From positions 3,549,569 to 3,613,568 of the forward strand of contig NC_060975.1 in the NCBI RefSeq assembly GCF_910589235.1: 64,000 nucleotides of DNA, in the 5' to 3' direction. Both the position numbers and the translations under genes were made by a program. Under the pieces are notes generated by a model, which saw only the letters and a program-made list of their open reading frames with translations, ran no database searches and was not told where the DNA came from. Below are positions 36,181-47,461 of the stretch, piece by piece. The DNA is from Vespa crabro (lineage: Eukaryota > Arthropoda > Insecta > Hymenoptera > Vespidae). The first letter of the stretch is position 1. Every line of letters starts with the position of its first letter.

Positions 36181-36525
36181 TTTGATCGATAGTCATCATC
36201 GTTCAAGAGTCACGTTCTTTTTTTTTTTTTTACGTTAGAATTTATGTAGATCGAAATTTCGCTAATAGTGCCACTACATGCGACAAAATACGTTCCCCTT
36301 AGGATATTTCTTGCGAGTTAAGCTCTCGTAGTATGTGCACGAGTATAAACTAATTAGCGAGCTCTATTTGAAGGCAACGTTCACGAAAGCTCGGCAAAAT
36401 GATAAGGTAGAGCAAAGAAACCTCTTTATATATGTTGAATGTACAACCATAAAGGATACATTCTATTGCGTTTTACGAAATAGACCGTGCGTGTCGTCTT
36501 TATAATCCAATACAATAATGTCTTT
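36181..36525. other. Candidate conserved non-coding element with homeodomain-type words
   Basis: Unique CpG-containing DNA interrupted by one T run. It includes the palindrome CTAATTAG (36350-36357), a homeodomain core, close to GCGAGCTC and preceded by GCACGAGTATAAAC. There is no useful frame. It is a plausible enhancer, by inference from words and composition. Confidence 0.4.
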
Positions 36526-37028
36526 CTTCGTTTGTACGAACGTTGATTTTAAACATAATGGAATTCAATTATTTCAAATGAACCATTTAGAAAATTGTTT
36601 AACATTGTAATTTAAACGATAAATGAACAATTATGTTCCTAATTAATAAAAAGAAAAGAAGAAAAAAAAAAGAAAAAGAAAAAGAAAAAGAAAAACGATA
36701 TTAATTTTTATTTATTAGAAAACAATGAACTTCAATATCCGCCATGTTTGTACGATGAGAAGACAAACAAAGAAGAAAAATTCAATTTAATTATAAGCGA
36801 ACAATTTCAATTTCAATATTTCTCATACGAAGACAACTTCTTTGTACCAGCCATATGAATGATTTAATTATAAGCGAACTATAATTGTCAAGATTGTTTA
36901 TATGTGTACGATTTAATTATAAATTTATGAAAAAAATTCATGGAGAATTGTATTAAAAACAAAAGAAAAATAAATAAATAAATAAATAAGAATAGAAAAT
37001 ATATAAAAAGAATTCATCAAAAGTTCTC

Positions 37029-37091
37029 TCTCTCTTTCTCTTTCTCTGTCTCCTTTTCTGTCTCTTTCTCTGTCTCTTTCTCTGTCTCTTT
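37029..37091. repeat. 12-bp CT-type minisatellite
   Basis: About five units of TCTCTTTCTCTG with small changes. Confidence 0.85.
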
Positions 37092-37377
37092 TTATGTTCT
37101 ATAGGGTACCAGAAATATTATGTATATTTGCTGCTCATAAAAAATTCTTCCTTTTATCCGTATTGCTCTCTCTTTTTAATACGAAGCCTCATTCATCCTT
37201 TTCTTATGCACGATGGAACCGATTATCAGCTGTTATTGACAGTACTAGAGCTAGACAAAAAAAACACGATTTAAATCGTCTCATTGACAGGGAGAAAAAA
37301 TTTTCAGGTGATGAATAATGCAAGCATTTTGTTCTCTTTTTTTTTTTTAATATAATAGCAATAACAATAAACATAAC

Positions 37378-37378
<1 letters not shown>

Positions 37379-37442
<64 letters not shown>
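37379..37442. repeat. (AAT)n microsatellite
   Basis: About 21 AAT units, uninterrupted. Confidence 0.97.
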
Positions 37443-37444
<2 letters not shown>

Positions 37445-38049
37445 CGATTTGACAATTATGATTTAAAAAAAAGTATTTATAAATCATGTGAAATCGTTGA
37501 TATCAATTGTTATATTATTGTATTAAAATTTTTATAATTCTTATAAGGATCCGTAGCAATGGAAATATCAAAAGAGGCACAGTTTTAATCTGAAATATAA
37601 ACAGATAAGCGAAAAGTTGATAAAGCATTTAAAGTTTCATCTGCGGTTGGAGTTAATCCGAAGATTAAAACTTTAAAAGCATTGTTGATCTGGAACGAGT
37701 CCGAGGATTTCAACGTAGCTGGATATTTTCAGAAAAATAAATAAGTACATAATGTCGACCAAAAATAAATAAAATCTACGATTGTTCGACAAAACAAATA
37801 GTGAACAAACAAAGGAAAAAAAAAACGAGCAAACGAAAAACGTCGTCGATTTTTTAACGAACGATCTCTTTAAGTTTTACAAAAAAAGAAACAAAAAAAA
37901 AAAACAAAAAAAAAAGAGAAAAGAAAAATAATACAAAGAACAAACTATAAGTTTATATTAATAATTTTATTTATCATAACGAACGTTAAACAAAATAATT
38001 ACAAATTTATCTTACGAAAAAAAAAAAGAAAAAGAGACAGAATATATAT

Positions 38050-38080
<31 letters not shown>

Positions 38081-38411
38081 AGAATAAAGAGAGTAAGTAC
38101 ATAAAAGACGAAGACAGAGAACTGGTCAGTAGGTATTCAATGACCGTTTATAATTCGTCCATTGTGATCGATACAATGAACTGAGCGTATTCAATAATCC
38201 GTAAAGTACCTATCGCTCTCCATGAATTAATCGTTATAACAGTTATAACATGATATAATATAATAAATATCATTTATCAATATATCAAATATATTATTTT
38301 CTCGAATAAACACGTTCGAAAAATGAATGGATTAATATGAAATGATGTTAAAATACAAAAGAACGAATTAGTTGATGTATACGTACGTGTGAAATAGAGA
38401 GAGAAAGAGAA

Positions 38412-38452
<41 letters not shown>

Positions 38453-38470
38453 TTTTCAACGATACGAACA

Positions 38471-38970
38471 AAAGTATCCCTTTCCCTTCTATCCCTAACC
38501 ATTACACCCTTCACAGGCCATCGCACTACAGCCGCAGGATTTACCTTTCCATTTCGCCGTTCCCCATGAAAATCCAAGGACGAAGTTGAAAAGTAAATCC
38601 TTATAAATTTAACGAAGGTTATGAAAGCAAGCGTATACCGTGTCGTTCGTTGAAACGTAAAACAATTCGTTGTTGTAAGTTAGACTTTTAATTTAGATTT
38701 AAAAGAGCCCACTCGTCGAACGTTAAACGTTACGACACTATCCCGTAAAGCCATTTCCCATTTACTCTTTCTCTTTTCGTTAACAGGAAACGCGAGCGAG
38801 CTCGGTTAAGTGTGCTTGATAGCGCGTCGTAATTACTTTAATTTCGCGAGTGATGAATGCGACGACGACCAATAATGCCCGTGAAAAATTCATGTACTAA
38901 TTGCCTATTAAAAGTTTCTTCAGTGCGCTCCGCACACGGTCGGGTCCTTTCATCATATATCCCTTTTATG
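38471..38970. other. Candidate conserved non-coding element
   Basis: About 500 bp of unique CpG-rich DNA without long frames. Homeodomain-type words cluster at 38830-38846 (TAATTACTTTAATT) and 38896-38912 (ACTAATTGCC, TATTAAAAG), embedded in CpG-rich sequence such as GCGCGTCG and GCGACGACGACC. It is one of the most enhancer-like segments of the window. Function is inferred. Confidence 0.45.
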
Positions 38971-39023
38971 CCTAGCTAGAGGAGTTTTCTTTTTTCTATC
39001 TTTTTCTTTCTCTTTCACTTCCT

Positions 39024-39052
39024 CCCTCCCCCCTCCCTCCCACCCCCCCCCC
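39024..39052 (-). other. G-quadruplex / i-motif sequence
   Basis: C runs at 39024-39026, 39028-39033, 39035-39037, 39039-39041 and 39043-39052 are separated by single bases. The minus strand therefore carries five G runs with one-base loops, a very strong G4 pattern. Confidence 0.8.
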
Positions 39053-39227
39053 TCTCTCTCTCTCTTCTTCTACTTTTTTATTATTTATTTATATGTGTAT
39101 ATTTTACTATTTTTTTTATTTACTTCTTTTCTAACCAGCTCGAACTTGGTCATAGTATGTTTCTTTTTTTCAACGAGACACCTTTTGTATTATATATATG
39201 TATATATATATATATGTATATATAATA

Positions 39228-39280
<53 letters not shown>

Positions 39281-40430
39281 AGTTGAAATGTGGCGCGACG
39301 TAAAATAACGTCGAGACCAAGGGCGGAAGGTGGTTTCCTTTTTTTCTTTTTTCTTCTTTCTCTTATCTCTTTCTTTTTCTTTTTTTCTATTTCCTTTTCT
39401 TTTCTTTTTTGCTTCTCCTCTCTTCTTGGAAGGACTATAGGGGAGAAAGAAAAAACAAAGTACATTGAGGGAAAGAAGAGAATGAGAAAATAAAGCGATT
39501 GTGATGGGAATCGAGGGAGAGATGAAGGGCGGAAGGGAGGGTGATAAGAAGGGTGGGTATGCGAGGGACGGAAGACTTCTTATACGAACTTTTTCTACAA
39601 TCTTTTCTGCTTGAAGAAATTAATGCTATTTGATTGAAGCTCGTGTTAAATGAAGGACCGACCGACCTAGCATTGTTACGAATTGTATTGTTCATTTCGT
39701 ATTAGCATAAATATAGTCTATTTAATATGTATATTAATATATCATGAATATCGTCGACCATATAAGATTATATATATATTACGTATGAATATCATTGTAT
39801 ATATGCGCGCATGTATGTGTATGCACGAGATGCTTCATTTAAAGTCCCAGTGCAACTTGTCGGACGATGCTCGAACAAAATAACTTTTCACTTTGCTTTG
39901 AATTAAAACTCCTCGCCAAAGTTGTCCTTTGAAGCGGTTCGCTTTGCTGTAATCTCGCGTCCTTAAAAAATGAAAGATGAAGAGAGAGAAAGAGAGGGTG
40001 GGAGGGAGGTAGAGAGAGAGAGAGAGAGGGAGAGAGAGAGAGAGAGACAAAAGAAGATAATTGAAAGGAGTTAGCCGAAGCGAGAGCTTTGATATTATGC
40101 TTTATCATTATTTTATTTTTCAGGTTCAACGTGTAATTTACGTTCCATCGTTTATATTCGGATTATTGAAAAAAAATGTAAAATATTATCACGAAAATAT
40201 CATTTTTCATATTTGATAGAAATATTTTTCGATATCGTGAAATCGAAAGAATAGCGACAAGAAAAGGAAAATTCTTTAAATAAAATCGATAAAGAATTGA
40301 ATGAGAAAAGAGTATGATTAATGGCGTAAATAATGTAAATGACGTAAATCAGATGATTGGAAGAGAAAAAGAAAAGGAATAATGAAAATTAAAACACTTT
40401 AATCAATCCATAATAAACATTATAATCATT
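39053..40430. other. AT-rich DNA with repeats and small unique patches
   Basis: Contains (AT)n at 39235-39274, a CGACGT-AAAATA-ACGTCG hairpin at 39297-39314, pyrimidine tracts, a unique patch at 39500-39680 and (GA)n near 39978-40047. Frames at 39190-39493 and 39435-39695 lack domains. Confidence 0.55.
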
Positions 40431-40523
40431 TATATAATTATCTTTTTATCAAAGTTATATCTTTGTATTGTACGCGAGACGAGAGAAACAGAGAAAGAAA
40501 GAGAGAGAGAGAGAAAGAAAAAA

Positions 40524-40576
<53 letters not shown>

Positions 40577-40891
40577 TATATCAAAAAGTGAGTGAAAAGA
40601 AGTAGTATGTAATATGAAAGATGTTTCAAAGTTAAATAACATATTAGCTTTACTACTAGGGTGAAAAAGAAGTCACCTATTCACTGAACGGTAGAGAGTG
40701 CAAAGACGATAAATTAGAAGATTAGAAAAAGCAAATAATGCTTCGAGTTCGTGTCTGAAATTAGAATGTCAGCCTAGGCAAAAAACTTTAAAAATTATGC
40801 CTATTATTATGCATGTTTTTATATCAACGTTACATGTACGAAACGAAAGAGAGAAAGAGAGAGAAAAAGAAAGAGAGAGACAGCGAGAGAC

Positions 40892-40935
<44 letters not shown>

Positions 40936-41290
40936 TAATATATATGTATATACATATGTATATATACAGAAAGTGACTGTAAAGAAATAAAGACAAATGC
41001 ACAGAGTGTTTCAAGCTTAAATAACATATTATTCTTACTGTAAAAATAAAAAAAGTAATGCTTATGAGTTCGTTAAAGGAAAGAACGGAAAAATAAATTA
41101 GAAGATTAGAATTAAAAAAAAAAAAAAGAAAAAGAAAAATAGATAAATAAAACTAAAAGGAAAAAGAAAAGAACTTCAACGACATTAACACGAAACGAAA
41201 GTGACCAAATAAAAAATAGAATAAAATCTACAGGATGTTTCAAATTTTAACAGCATATTGTCCTTGCCATAAAGATTATTTCACAATTTA
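40430..41290 (+). repeat. Diverged tandem duplication, ~385-bp unit with GA core
   Basis: Two long copies and one shorter copy are present. Each has a GA-rich block followed by TGTTTCAA--TTAAATAACATATT (about 40621, 41006 and, modified, 41235). Copies 1 and 2 also share ATAAATTAGAAGATTAGAA (40709 and 41092). Spacing is 385 then 229. Minus-strand frames in copies 1 and 2 both start Met-Leu-Phe before Ser-Leu runs, which reflects the duplication and not coding. Confidence 0.75.
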
Positions 41291-41562
41291 TAAATCTTAA
41301 AAAATGATGTTCTATCGTTAGAACCAATATTTCCAATATCACGATCATATTTAACAAACAATTTTAAAAGATCCCAGTTGAAAAATTGAACGATGTTACT
41401 TTCGAATTATCCAATTATAAATTTATCTAATTCTATAAAAACTATAGTAATCTTATATATATTTTTTGTAATCTATAGATTATCGTAAATACTTATAAGT
41501 ACAAATTTACTTAACTTAAATAATATACATAAAGCTTACAAACTTATTTAATAGCATGCATA

Positions 41563-41603
<41 letters not shown>

Positions 41604-41999
41604 TATAAATATACTTAATAAATAAAAATATTTCAAAGTTACGATGTAAAAGATGATACGAAGGGCACGTATAAATAAATCAGAAAAAAAATTTGCATTT
41701 CATCGGTCATTGTACGTTCTCCTTGTCTTTTAAAACAGTCGACAGTGATTAATGAAACGAGTTAAAGTGAACAATAACTTCGAATGAATAGAGATTGACA
41801 ATAAGCTTCGAGTATCGATTTCGAGGATATTCCTTAAGTTGAAGAAATATACGAAGAGTCTATGGAGAGGAAAGGAGGAGGAGGAGACGGAGGAGAGGGA
41901 GGATAAGATTTTAAAGGGTGGAGATTCCCAAAAATTCTGAGAAGATTCGAGCGTTTGTTTTTTTGAAAAATCCAATAATCGATATCACTATGAACTCGA
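41291..41999. other. AT-rich non-coding DNA
   Basis: AT-rich DNA with (AT)n at 41570-41599, then a GGA-rich patch (41871-41900). No gene is recognised. Confidence 0.65.
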
Positions 42000-42009
42000 A
42001 CCAGATAAT

Positions 42010-42028
42010 CGCGCGCGCGCGCGCATGC
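42010..42028. repeat. (CG)n alternating tract
   Basis: About 15 bp of pure CG alternation continues as ATGC. A (CG)n run is rare in any genome and unusual in this AT-rich DNA. It has Z-DNA-forming potential and is followed by a GA-rich purine block to 42162. Confidence 0.9.
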
Positions 42029-42033
42029 CAGAG

Positions 42034-42068
<35 letters not shown>

Positions 42069-42083
42069 CAAGGATAGAGAGAC

Positions 42084-42114
<31 letters not shown>

Positions 42115-42298
42115 AAGAGAAAAAGAGACAAAGAAAAAGAGAGAGAGAGAGAGAGAGAGAAAATTTCTTTCAGTATTATTTAATAAATTTGTGAATTTGA
42201 TAAAATCTTGAATTTCTTTATCTCAATCATTGTACAAGCTAAAGTTCCCGTTGTCGAGAATCTTTTGTTATTTCAATTCGACTAAGAATAATTTTACT
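42029..42298. other. GA-rich block and AT-rich spacer
   Basis: (GA)n with CA and AA interruptions to 42162, then AT-rich sequence up to the MITE. No coding evidence. Confidence 0.7.
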
Positions 42299-42302
42299 TT
42301 GA

Positions 42303-42541
42303 CCCTTTGACTGTTCTAAGCAGAAAGGTTTCGCATGAACGCGCATATGCGGCCCGTAGATGCTATCGTTGGAGATTGAAAATTTTTTCGCGCAATATGG
42401 TTCTCGTCGACGGTATACTAACACATTATAATATATTAATGACACATTGACAGCCTTTGCTAGATACATATATGCGGTCACAGGCCACACACTGATAATC
42501 ACTTTGCTGGACACATATATGCTCCTGTAGTAGTCAAAGGG
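42303..42541. mobile_element. Decayed TTAA-type MITE, piggyBac-like (element 2)
   Basis: The ends form a 10-base perfect inverted repeat, CCCTTTGACT at 42303-42312 and AGTCAAAGGG at 42532-42541. CCC-starting ends with CTTTGAC are common in piggyBac-like elements. The flanking tetranucleotides are TTGA and TTTA, each one change from TTAA, so the target duplication has decayed. Inside, CTTTGCT-GA-ACATATATGC recurs at 42455 and 42502 (period 47), and a related GCGCATATGCGGCC lies near 42341. It has no coding capacity. Confidence 0.6.
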
Positions 42542-42545
42542 TTTA

Positions 42546-42628
42546 GGAAATTACTTGAATGTGTATGCGCGGAATGGCATGTAAGCTAATTACTCGACGA
42601 CACTCCGTTAAAAATCCTATATGTGTGC

Positions 42629-42664
<36 letters not shown>

Positions 42665-44236
42665 ATGTATATACTTACTTATTTTTGAAGCTTTAGCTCG
42701 TGCAAAATACTTGAACTAAAAAGGCAATTTACCGATGGATAAACAGAAAATTTGTATTTCGTCACGTACGTTGCTACCTTAGTACTGTTACTGTCTAGAA
42801 TGCTAGAGCTAGAATAAGATAGGATGAGGAGTCGGGTGGGGTAGGATGAAGTGGGGGGATTTAATCCCCTCCACAAAGATTTTAATATATATCCGTGTAT
42901 AAAGGAAAATATCCTTCAGTCATGATTTAGACACGCTCAAGGTAAGATCGTTCGAGGACAAATGACTTTGACAATTAGTTTATTAGTTATACTATGATAC
43001 AATACGATTCGTAGTATATCGATATGTATATACTTTTGAGATAAACATTATTCTCATTCGAACGTTAATTGTTACTCCATTGTGTAACCGAGTTACTACA
43101 ACGTCTCGTAACGAATGTAAACATCGACGACACGCAAGAATTATTGATTTCAGTCGAAACAAAAATAAAAAAAGGAAAAGATAATTCAAAGGTTGAAACG
43201 TTATTACGTTACTTTTTCTCAAGTGTTCAAGGAATTTCTAAGTAAGTAAAATTAATTTTGATAAAGAGCAAAAAGATATATTATTATATATCGATTTACT
43301 TTAAAAATCTTTCAATTTGGAGAAAAGATTTGGATCGAGATAGTTCTCGATCGATACGTATGTATCTTATCTGTATGATGATGATGATATATCGCGTAGA
43401 TAAATTTTGTTTTTCTCTCTATTATAAAAACTCGTATCGATAATTTAATTAAGATCATGGAATGAAAAGTTCATAAGAATAGAATTATTCGTTTGAAGAT
43501 TTTTCCCAATTTTGATTTTGTCAATGATCATGAGTATTGTCAAGCCACATAACGTAGAAACATCCTATTGTCTTGACGATAAACAAATTTTCTATGATTT
43601 TTTACGTTTTTTTTCTTTCTTTTTTTTTTTTTTTACGATACGTTCATTTTCGAACAAACATCAGGAATTTGTTATTTAAAGAACACATTTCTCGTCTTAA
43701 CGTTATCTTATCGTATTATTTAAAAATCACATTTCCTGAACGTTTTTTTACTTCCTCGTGCTTTCGATAATGATGAAAAAAAGAAAAAAAAAAAAAGAAA
43801 ATTAAATAAATAAAATAAAAAGGAAAAAACGCGTCGGCATCGAAACTCGACAAACGTTCGTTATTAACGATAACGATCGTAGAAAATTACTACTGCCAAT
43901 ATCGAGGAAAATATTCTCGAGAGGAGTTTTCAAGATGGAATAAATAAATTTCAAGGATCGAAAATGTTTACATAGTCAGTGACATGGATTCATTTTGATA
44001 CGAGCATGCATGAAGAAAGGGAAGAAAATAATGCAGAAAAGTTATGGCGTATCTATAACTCGGTATAATCTTGAGAAATAATATAAAAAAATAATTGAGC
44101 TATTGTTCAATTATTGGAGTCGTCGTATAAATAATACCATGGAGTATTATATACATACTCTTGATTTTTTTTACTCGGTATAGTTCGTGAAAGAATATTT
44201 CGAGTTGCATTTTAATGTCTTTAAAATCATTTAATC
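42546..44236. other. AT-rich DNA with small unique patches
   Basis: Contains (GT)n-(ATGT)n at 42628-42672, a G-rich patch at 42834-42858, a CpG-containing stretch at 42546-42615 and T and A runs. A 7-bp hairpin ATAATAC/GTATTAT lies at 44131-44150. No gene is recognised. Confidence 0.6.
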
Positions 44237-44299
44237 AATCGATAGATCAACATCGATGTTAATTTATATCGCGTATCGATCGTGATTGATCTATCGATT
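44237..44299 (+). ncRNA. Hairpin with 21 pairable bases (pre-miRNA-like, unproven)
   Basis: A perfect 14-base inverted repeat, AATCGATAGATCAA at 44237-44250 and TTGATCTATCGATT at 44286-44299, encloses 35 bases. Those can extend the stem through CA and TCGAT paired with ATCGA and TG, with 1- and 3-base bulges and a 17-base loop. Total length of 63 is in the size range of insect pre-miRNA. The arms do not match a miRNA I recall, and GATC-rich palindromes can arise by chance. It could equally be a protein-binding inverted repeat. Confidence 0.2.
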
Positions 44300-45937
44300 A
44301 ATCGGTACTGAAGTGTTTTTGAGAACGATTGTGACAAGAAAAATGCATTATCGAATGTAATAATTATGTGTATCGAGTGAATGGTATCGCGTTATTTTAA
44401 ACGCAAATATATTCACGAGATTGAATTTAAAAATCGGATTCGTTGTTAACGAACGATGATAACATGCATTTAAGCGTAAGAATTAACGAGCGTCGATGGA
44501 AGGCGTCCCAAATCACGTTCTCGAAAAAAATACATTTAATTATTATTTCATTATAATGACGCGAAAGATATTTTTAGAGAAGAGTTTAACGAACGACTGA
44601 AATACCACAATGGAACGCTCTTTGATAATTGTCTTACTATTTTTTTTTTTTCTTTTTTTTTCTTTTTTAACAAATAATATCGATCTACAAGTAAATACAA
44701 ATTGTAAGAGAAATTGTAAGAAAAAATGCAATGTCCTTTTCGTTACGATTTATGTTTTTTAATGATACGTTTTTGTACACAATGTAAATGCAATGAATAT
44801 ATATATATAATCATACAAATTTCTCGATCTTTAGCTCTGATAAAATACAATTGTACGCATTAGTGATAATAAGAAGAAACAAAAAGGTAATGTCACGATT
44901 GAATTTCATTATCGAAAATGTTATTTGAATGTCATTGAATAAACAAAAAAAGAAGGTTAAAATATCGAAATAGATCATCCGGTATAAAAAGTTACGATTG
45001 AACAAGAGTATCCAATCGTAATGTTCAAGTAGTTTTAATTTTTACAGGTTGATTACTCATAATCATACTTGCACAATTAGCGTTACGTTAAACTCGCTAA
45101 TACAAAGTTCGATAAACCAACGCGAATTGTTGTGCCTTCTTATCTCGCATTTTTTTTTCTATTTTTCTTTTCTTTTTTCTTTTTTTTTTTTTTATTCTTT
45201 ACTGCGCATAGATCAGAATTCGAATTGATGAATGATCGAGTACTTGTGTGATGTAAAAAAGAAAGAAAGCAATTAGAAACGATATCTAAAAATCAGAGAA
45301 GATTCATTGTCTCTTATTGGAAGGAGCAAGAATAGTAAAATTTTATAAATCAAAATAATGTTCATCGATCAATTTTTGATTTTTTTCCTCGAAGGAAAAT
45401 GCGTTCGTAAAAGTTAACTTTCGTACGCGAATAAAACGAAAAAAAAAAAAAAAAAAAAAAGAAAAAAAATAATTATTATTCCAAAAACTATACTAATTTT
45501 GTCAGAGCTTCGAAAGTATTCGTATTTTTAATTGGACAAATTATTATACAATAATTTTAATAATAATAATAATAATAATATTTTTCGAAAGTTACCGAAG
45601 TTATCTTATCGATTGATACATTCCGTAACATAGAACTCGACATTTGAACGGTCTACCCCATCATTAAATCTTTCAGACATCATTTAATTGAGGTAATGAA
45701 GGACAAAGTGTTCGATCGAGTTAACGATTAAATACTTTCTTGATTAAATCTTTATCTCGTTGAACCCAACAATCTTATTGCCCATAACACTTTCTTATCG
45801 GTGATCCATTAACAATCATTCCAAAGGATAGACATATTATTCGGGTATTACTTTGAATTGATTTTATATCTATCGTTTTATCCGAAAATGAGAACTTTTC
45901 TTTTTTCCTTCTTTTTTTTTTTTTAGTGGACCATAAA

Positions 45938-45981
<44 letters not shown>

Positions 45982-46279
45982 CTAATTGAAAATACTTTAA
46001 TTTTTATTGAATCAATTTATACAAACTTTATATTGAATCAATGGTTACAAACGATTTATATTATATTTATCTTAATTAACTATTTTTTTTTTCTTTTTTA
46101 CATTGAAAATGAAAGGGGACACTTTTATCATCTGACGTAATATTAGATCAGTCTTTTTTCTTTCTTTCTTGTTTTTTCTTTTTTTTTTTTTTAATTTATT
46201 AAATTTTATCAGTATCATTTAACGTTATCTTAAATTAAACCTGTTTATAATAATAATGGATTTTTATTTCAATTAACTT
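44300..46279. other. AT-rich non-coding DNA
   Basis: AT-rich DNA with A and T runs (45438-45460, 45180-45195), a short (AAT)n near 45560-45580 and (AT)n at 45940-45975. No gene or repeat family is recognised. Confidence 0.65.
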
Positions 46280-46525
46280 CTCGACCACTCTCTATGTAAC
46301 GTATAATGTATAGATAGGGGATAGATAAAGAGGGAGAAAGGGATACGATATAGACAGGGTGAAAGGTCGTTGGCTCCTTTAAGAGTCGACGAAGAGCAAA
46401 GTGCACTTTGGCGCGCATGTCTTTCATTATCGTAACAACTGCATAAGTGATACTCCAGGCGTTTCAGTATACTGCTACGGACTTAGGAACGTAGTCAGCT
46501 TAGACGATTATTAACATTCGGTATC
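46280..46525 (+). promoter_or_regulatory. Candidate initiator/DPE promoter in a CpG island
   Basis: Inside a small unique CpG-containing island, an arthropod initiator TCAGT lies at 46464-46468. With its A as +1 (46466), AGTCA at 46493-46497 sits exactly at +28 to +32 and matches the DPE consensus RGWYV. Upstream are a palindrome AAAGTGCACTTT (46398-46409) overlapping an E2F-type TTTGGCGCGC (46407-46416). No TATA box is seen at -30, as is usual for DPE promoters. Short motifs recur by chance, and no downstream exon is identified. A plus-strand start would run into a CT tract at 46529. Confidence 0.35.
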
Positions 46526-46675
46526 GTTCTCTCTCTCTCTCTCTCTCTTACTCTTTCCTTATTTATTCTATTCCTATTTCTCTTTTTTCTTTTTTTTGTT
46601 TTTTTTTTTATTTTCTCTTAGATACATTATATGATTTAAATAAAGATGAAATCGATAAATTAATTAATTTTATAC

Positions 46676-46728
<53 letters not shown>

Positions 46729-47460
46729 TAATAATAATAAAAATAATAATACTAATAATATTGTTTGTTAATATTAATGACCTTCACGATGGACATAATT
46801 TTTTCTTAAATAATTTATTATTTTTCTTTTTTTTCCTTAAAAATAGTTAGATCTTTTTGTATTACGATTGTGAGGATTTTTTTTATTTAATTTTCTGTTT
46901 TTCTGTTCTATTTATTTATTCATTTATTTTCTTTATTTTTTTTTCTTTTTCTTTTCTTTTTTAATTGTCATATATCTCACATGAATAGACATTGTATACT
47001 TCGAAAGTTTTCGAAATAAAAATTTTTTCTTATACATTACTACGTTTGTTGAAAATATTGATTTTAAAAATGATTGAAAGTGATTCAACAGTTCTACTTA
47101 AAAATAATTATTATTAATTCCAACGTTAAATTCCATTATGCCATCGATATTAATATAAAATATGATATATTTAAAATAAAGATAATATAACGTTCTAACG
47201 TTGTTAATAGTATAAAAACAGAATACGAACAAACGCTTAGAACTTTTATTATTAGTTTGACAACTTTTTGAGATATAATAAATAATCCTAATAATCATTG
47301 ATATTTTACAAATATATTATAACTAAATTAATTTCTTTCGAAATATTCTCTCGTCACAGTTGCGAATAATGAAAGAATAATGACAGTGCGCGTTGCCTGT
47401 TAAAAGTAAAGACGAAGAAAAAAGATTGTTGTGGGAGGTTGAAACGAGGACGTATCTCTT
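46526..47460. other. AT-rich DNA with an AAT array
   Basis: CT units (46529-46548), T runs, a long (AAT)n-type array at 46677-46762 and AT-rich DNA. A frame at 47098-47298 has no domain. Confidence 0.7.
46677..46762. repeat. (AAT)n microsatellite
   Basis: AAT units with AAAAAT and ACT interruptions toward the end. Confidence 0.95.
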
Positions 47461-47461
47461 T

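Larger units (their letters stand above)
36526..38470. other. AT-rich non-coding DNA
   Basis: AT-rich DNA with a TCTCTTTCTCTG minisatellite (37029-37091), (AAT)n at 37379-37442, A-rich blocks at 37815-37930 and GA repeats at 38053-38081 and 38395-38446. A 74-codon frame at 37094-37318 has no recognisable domain. Confidence 0.65.
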
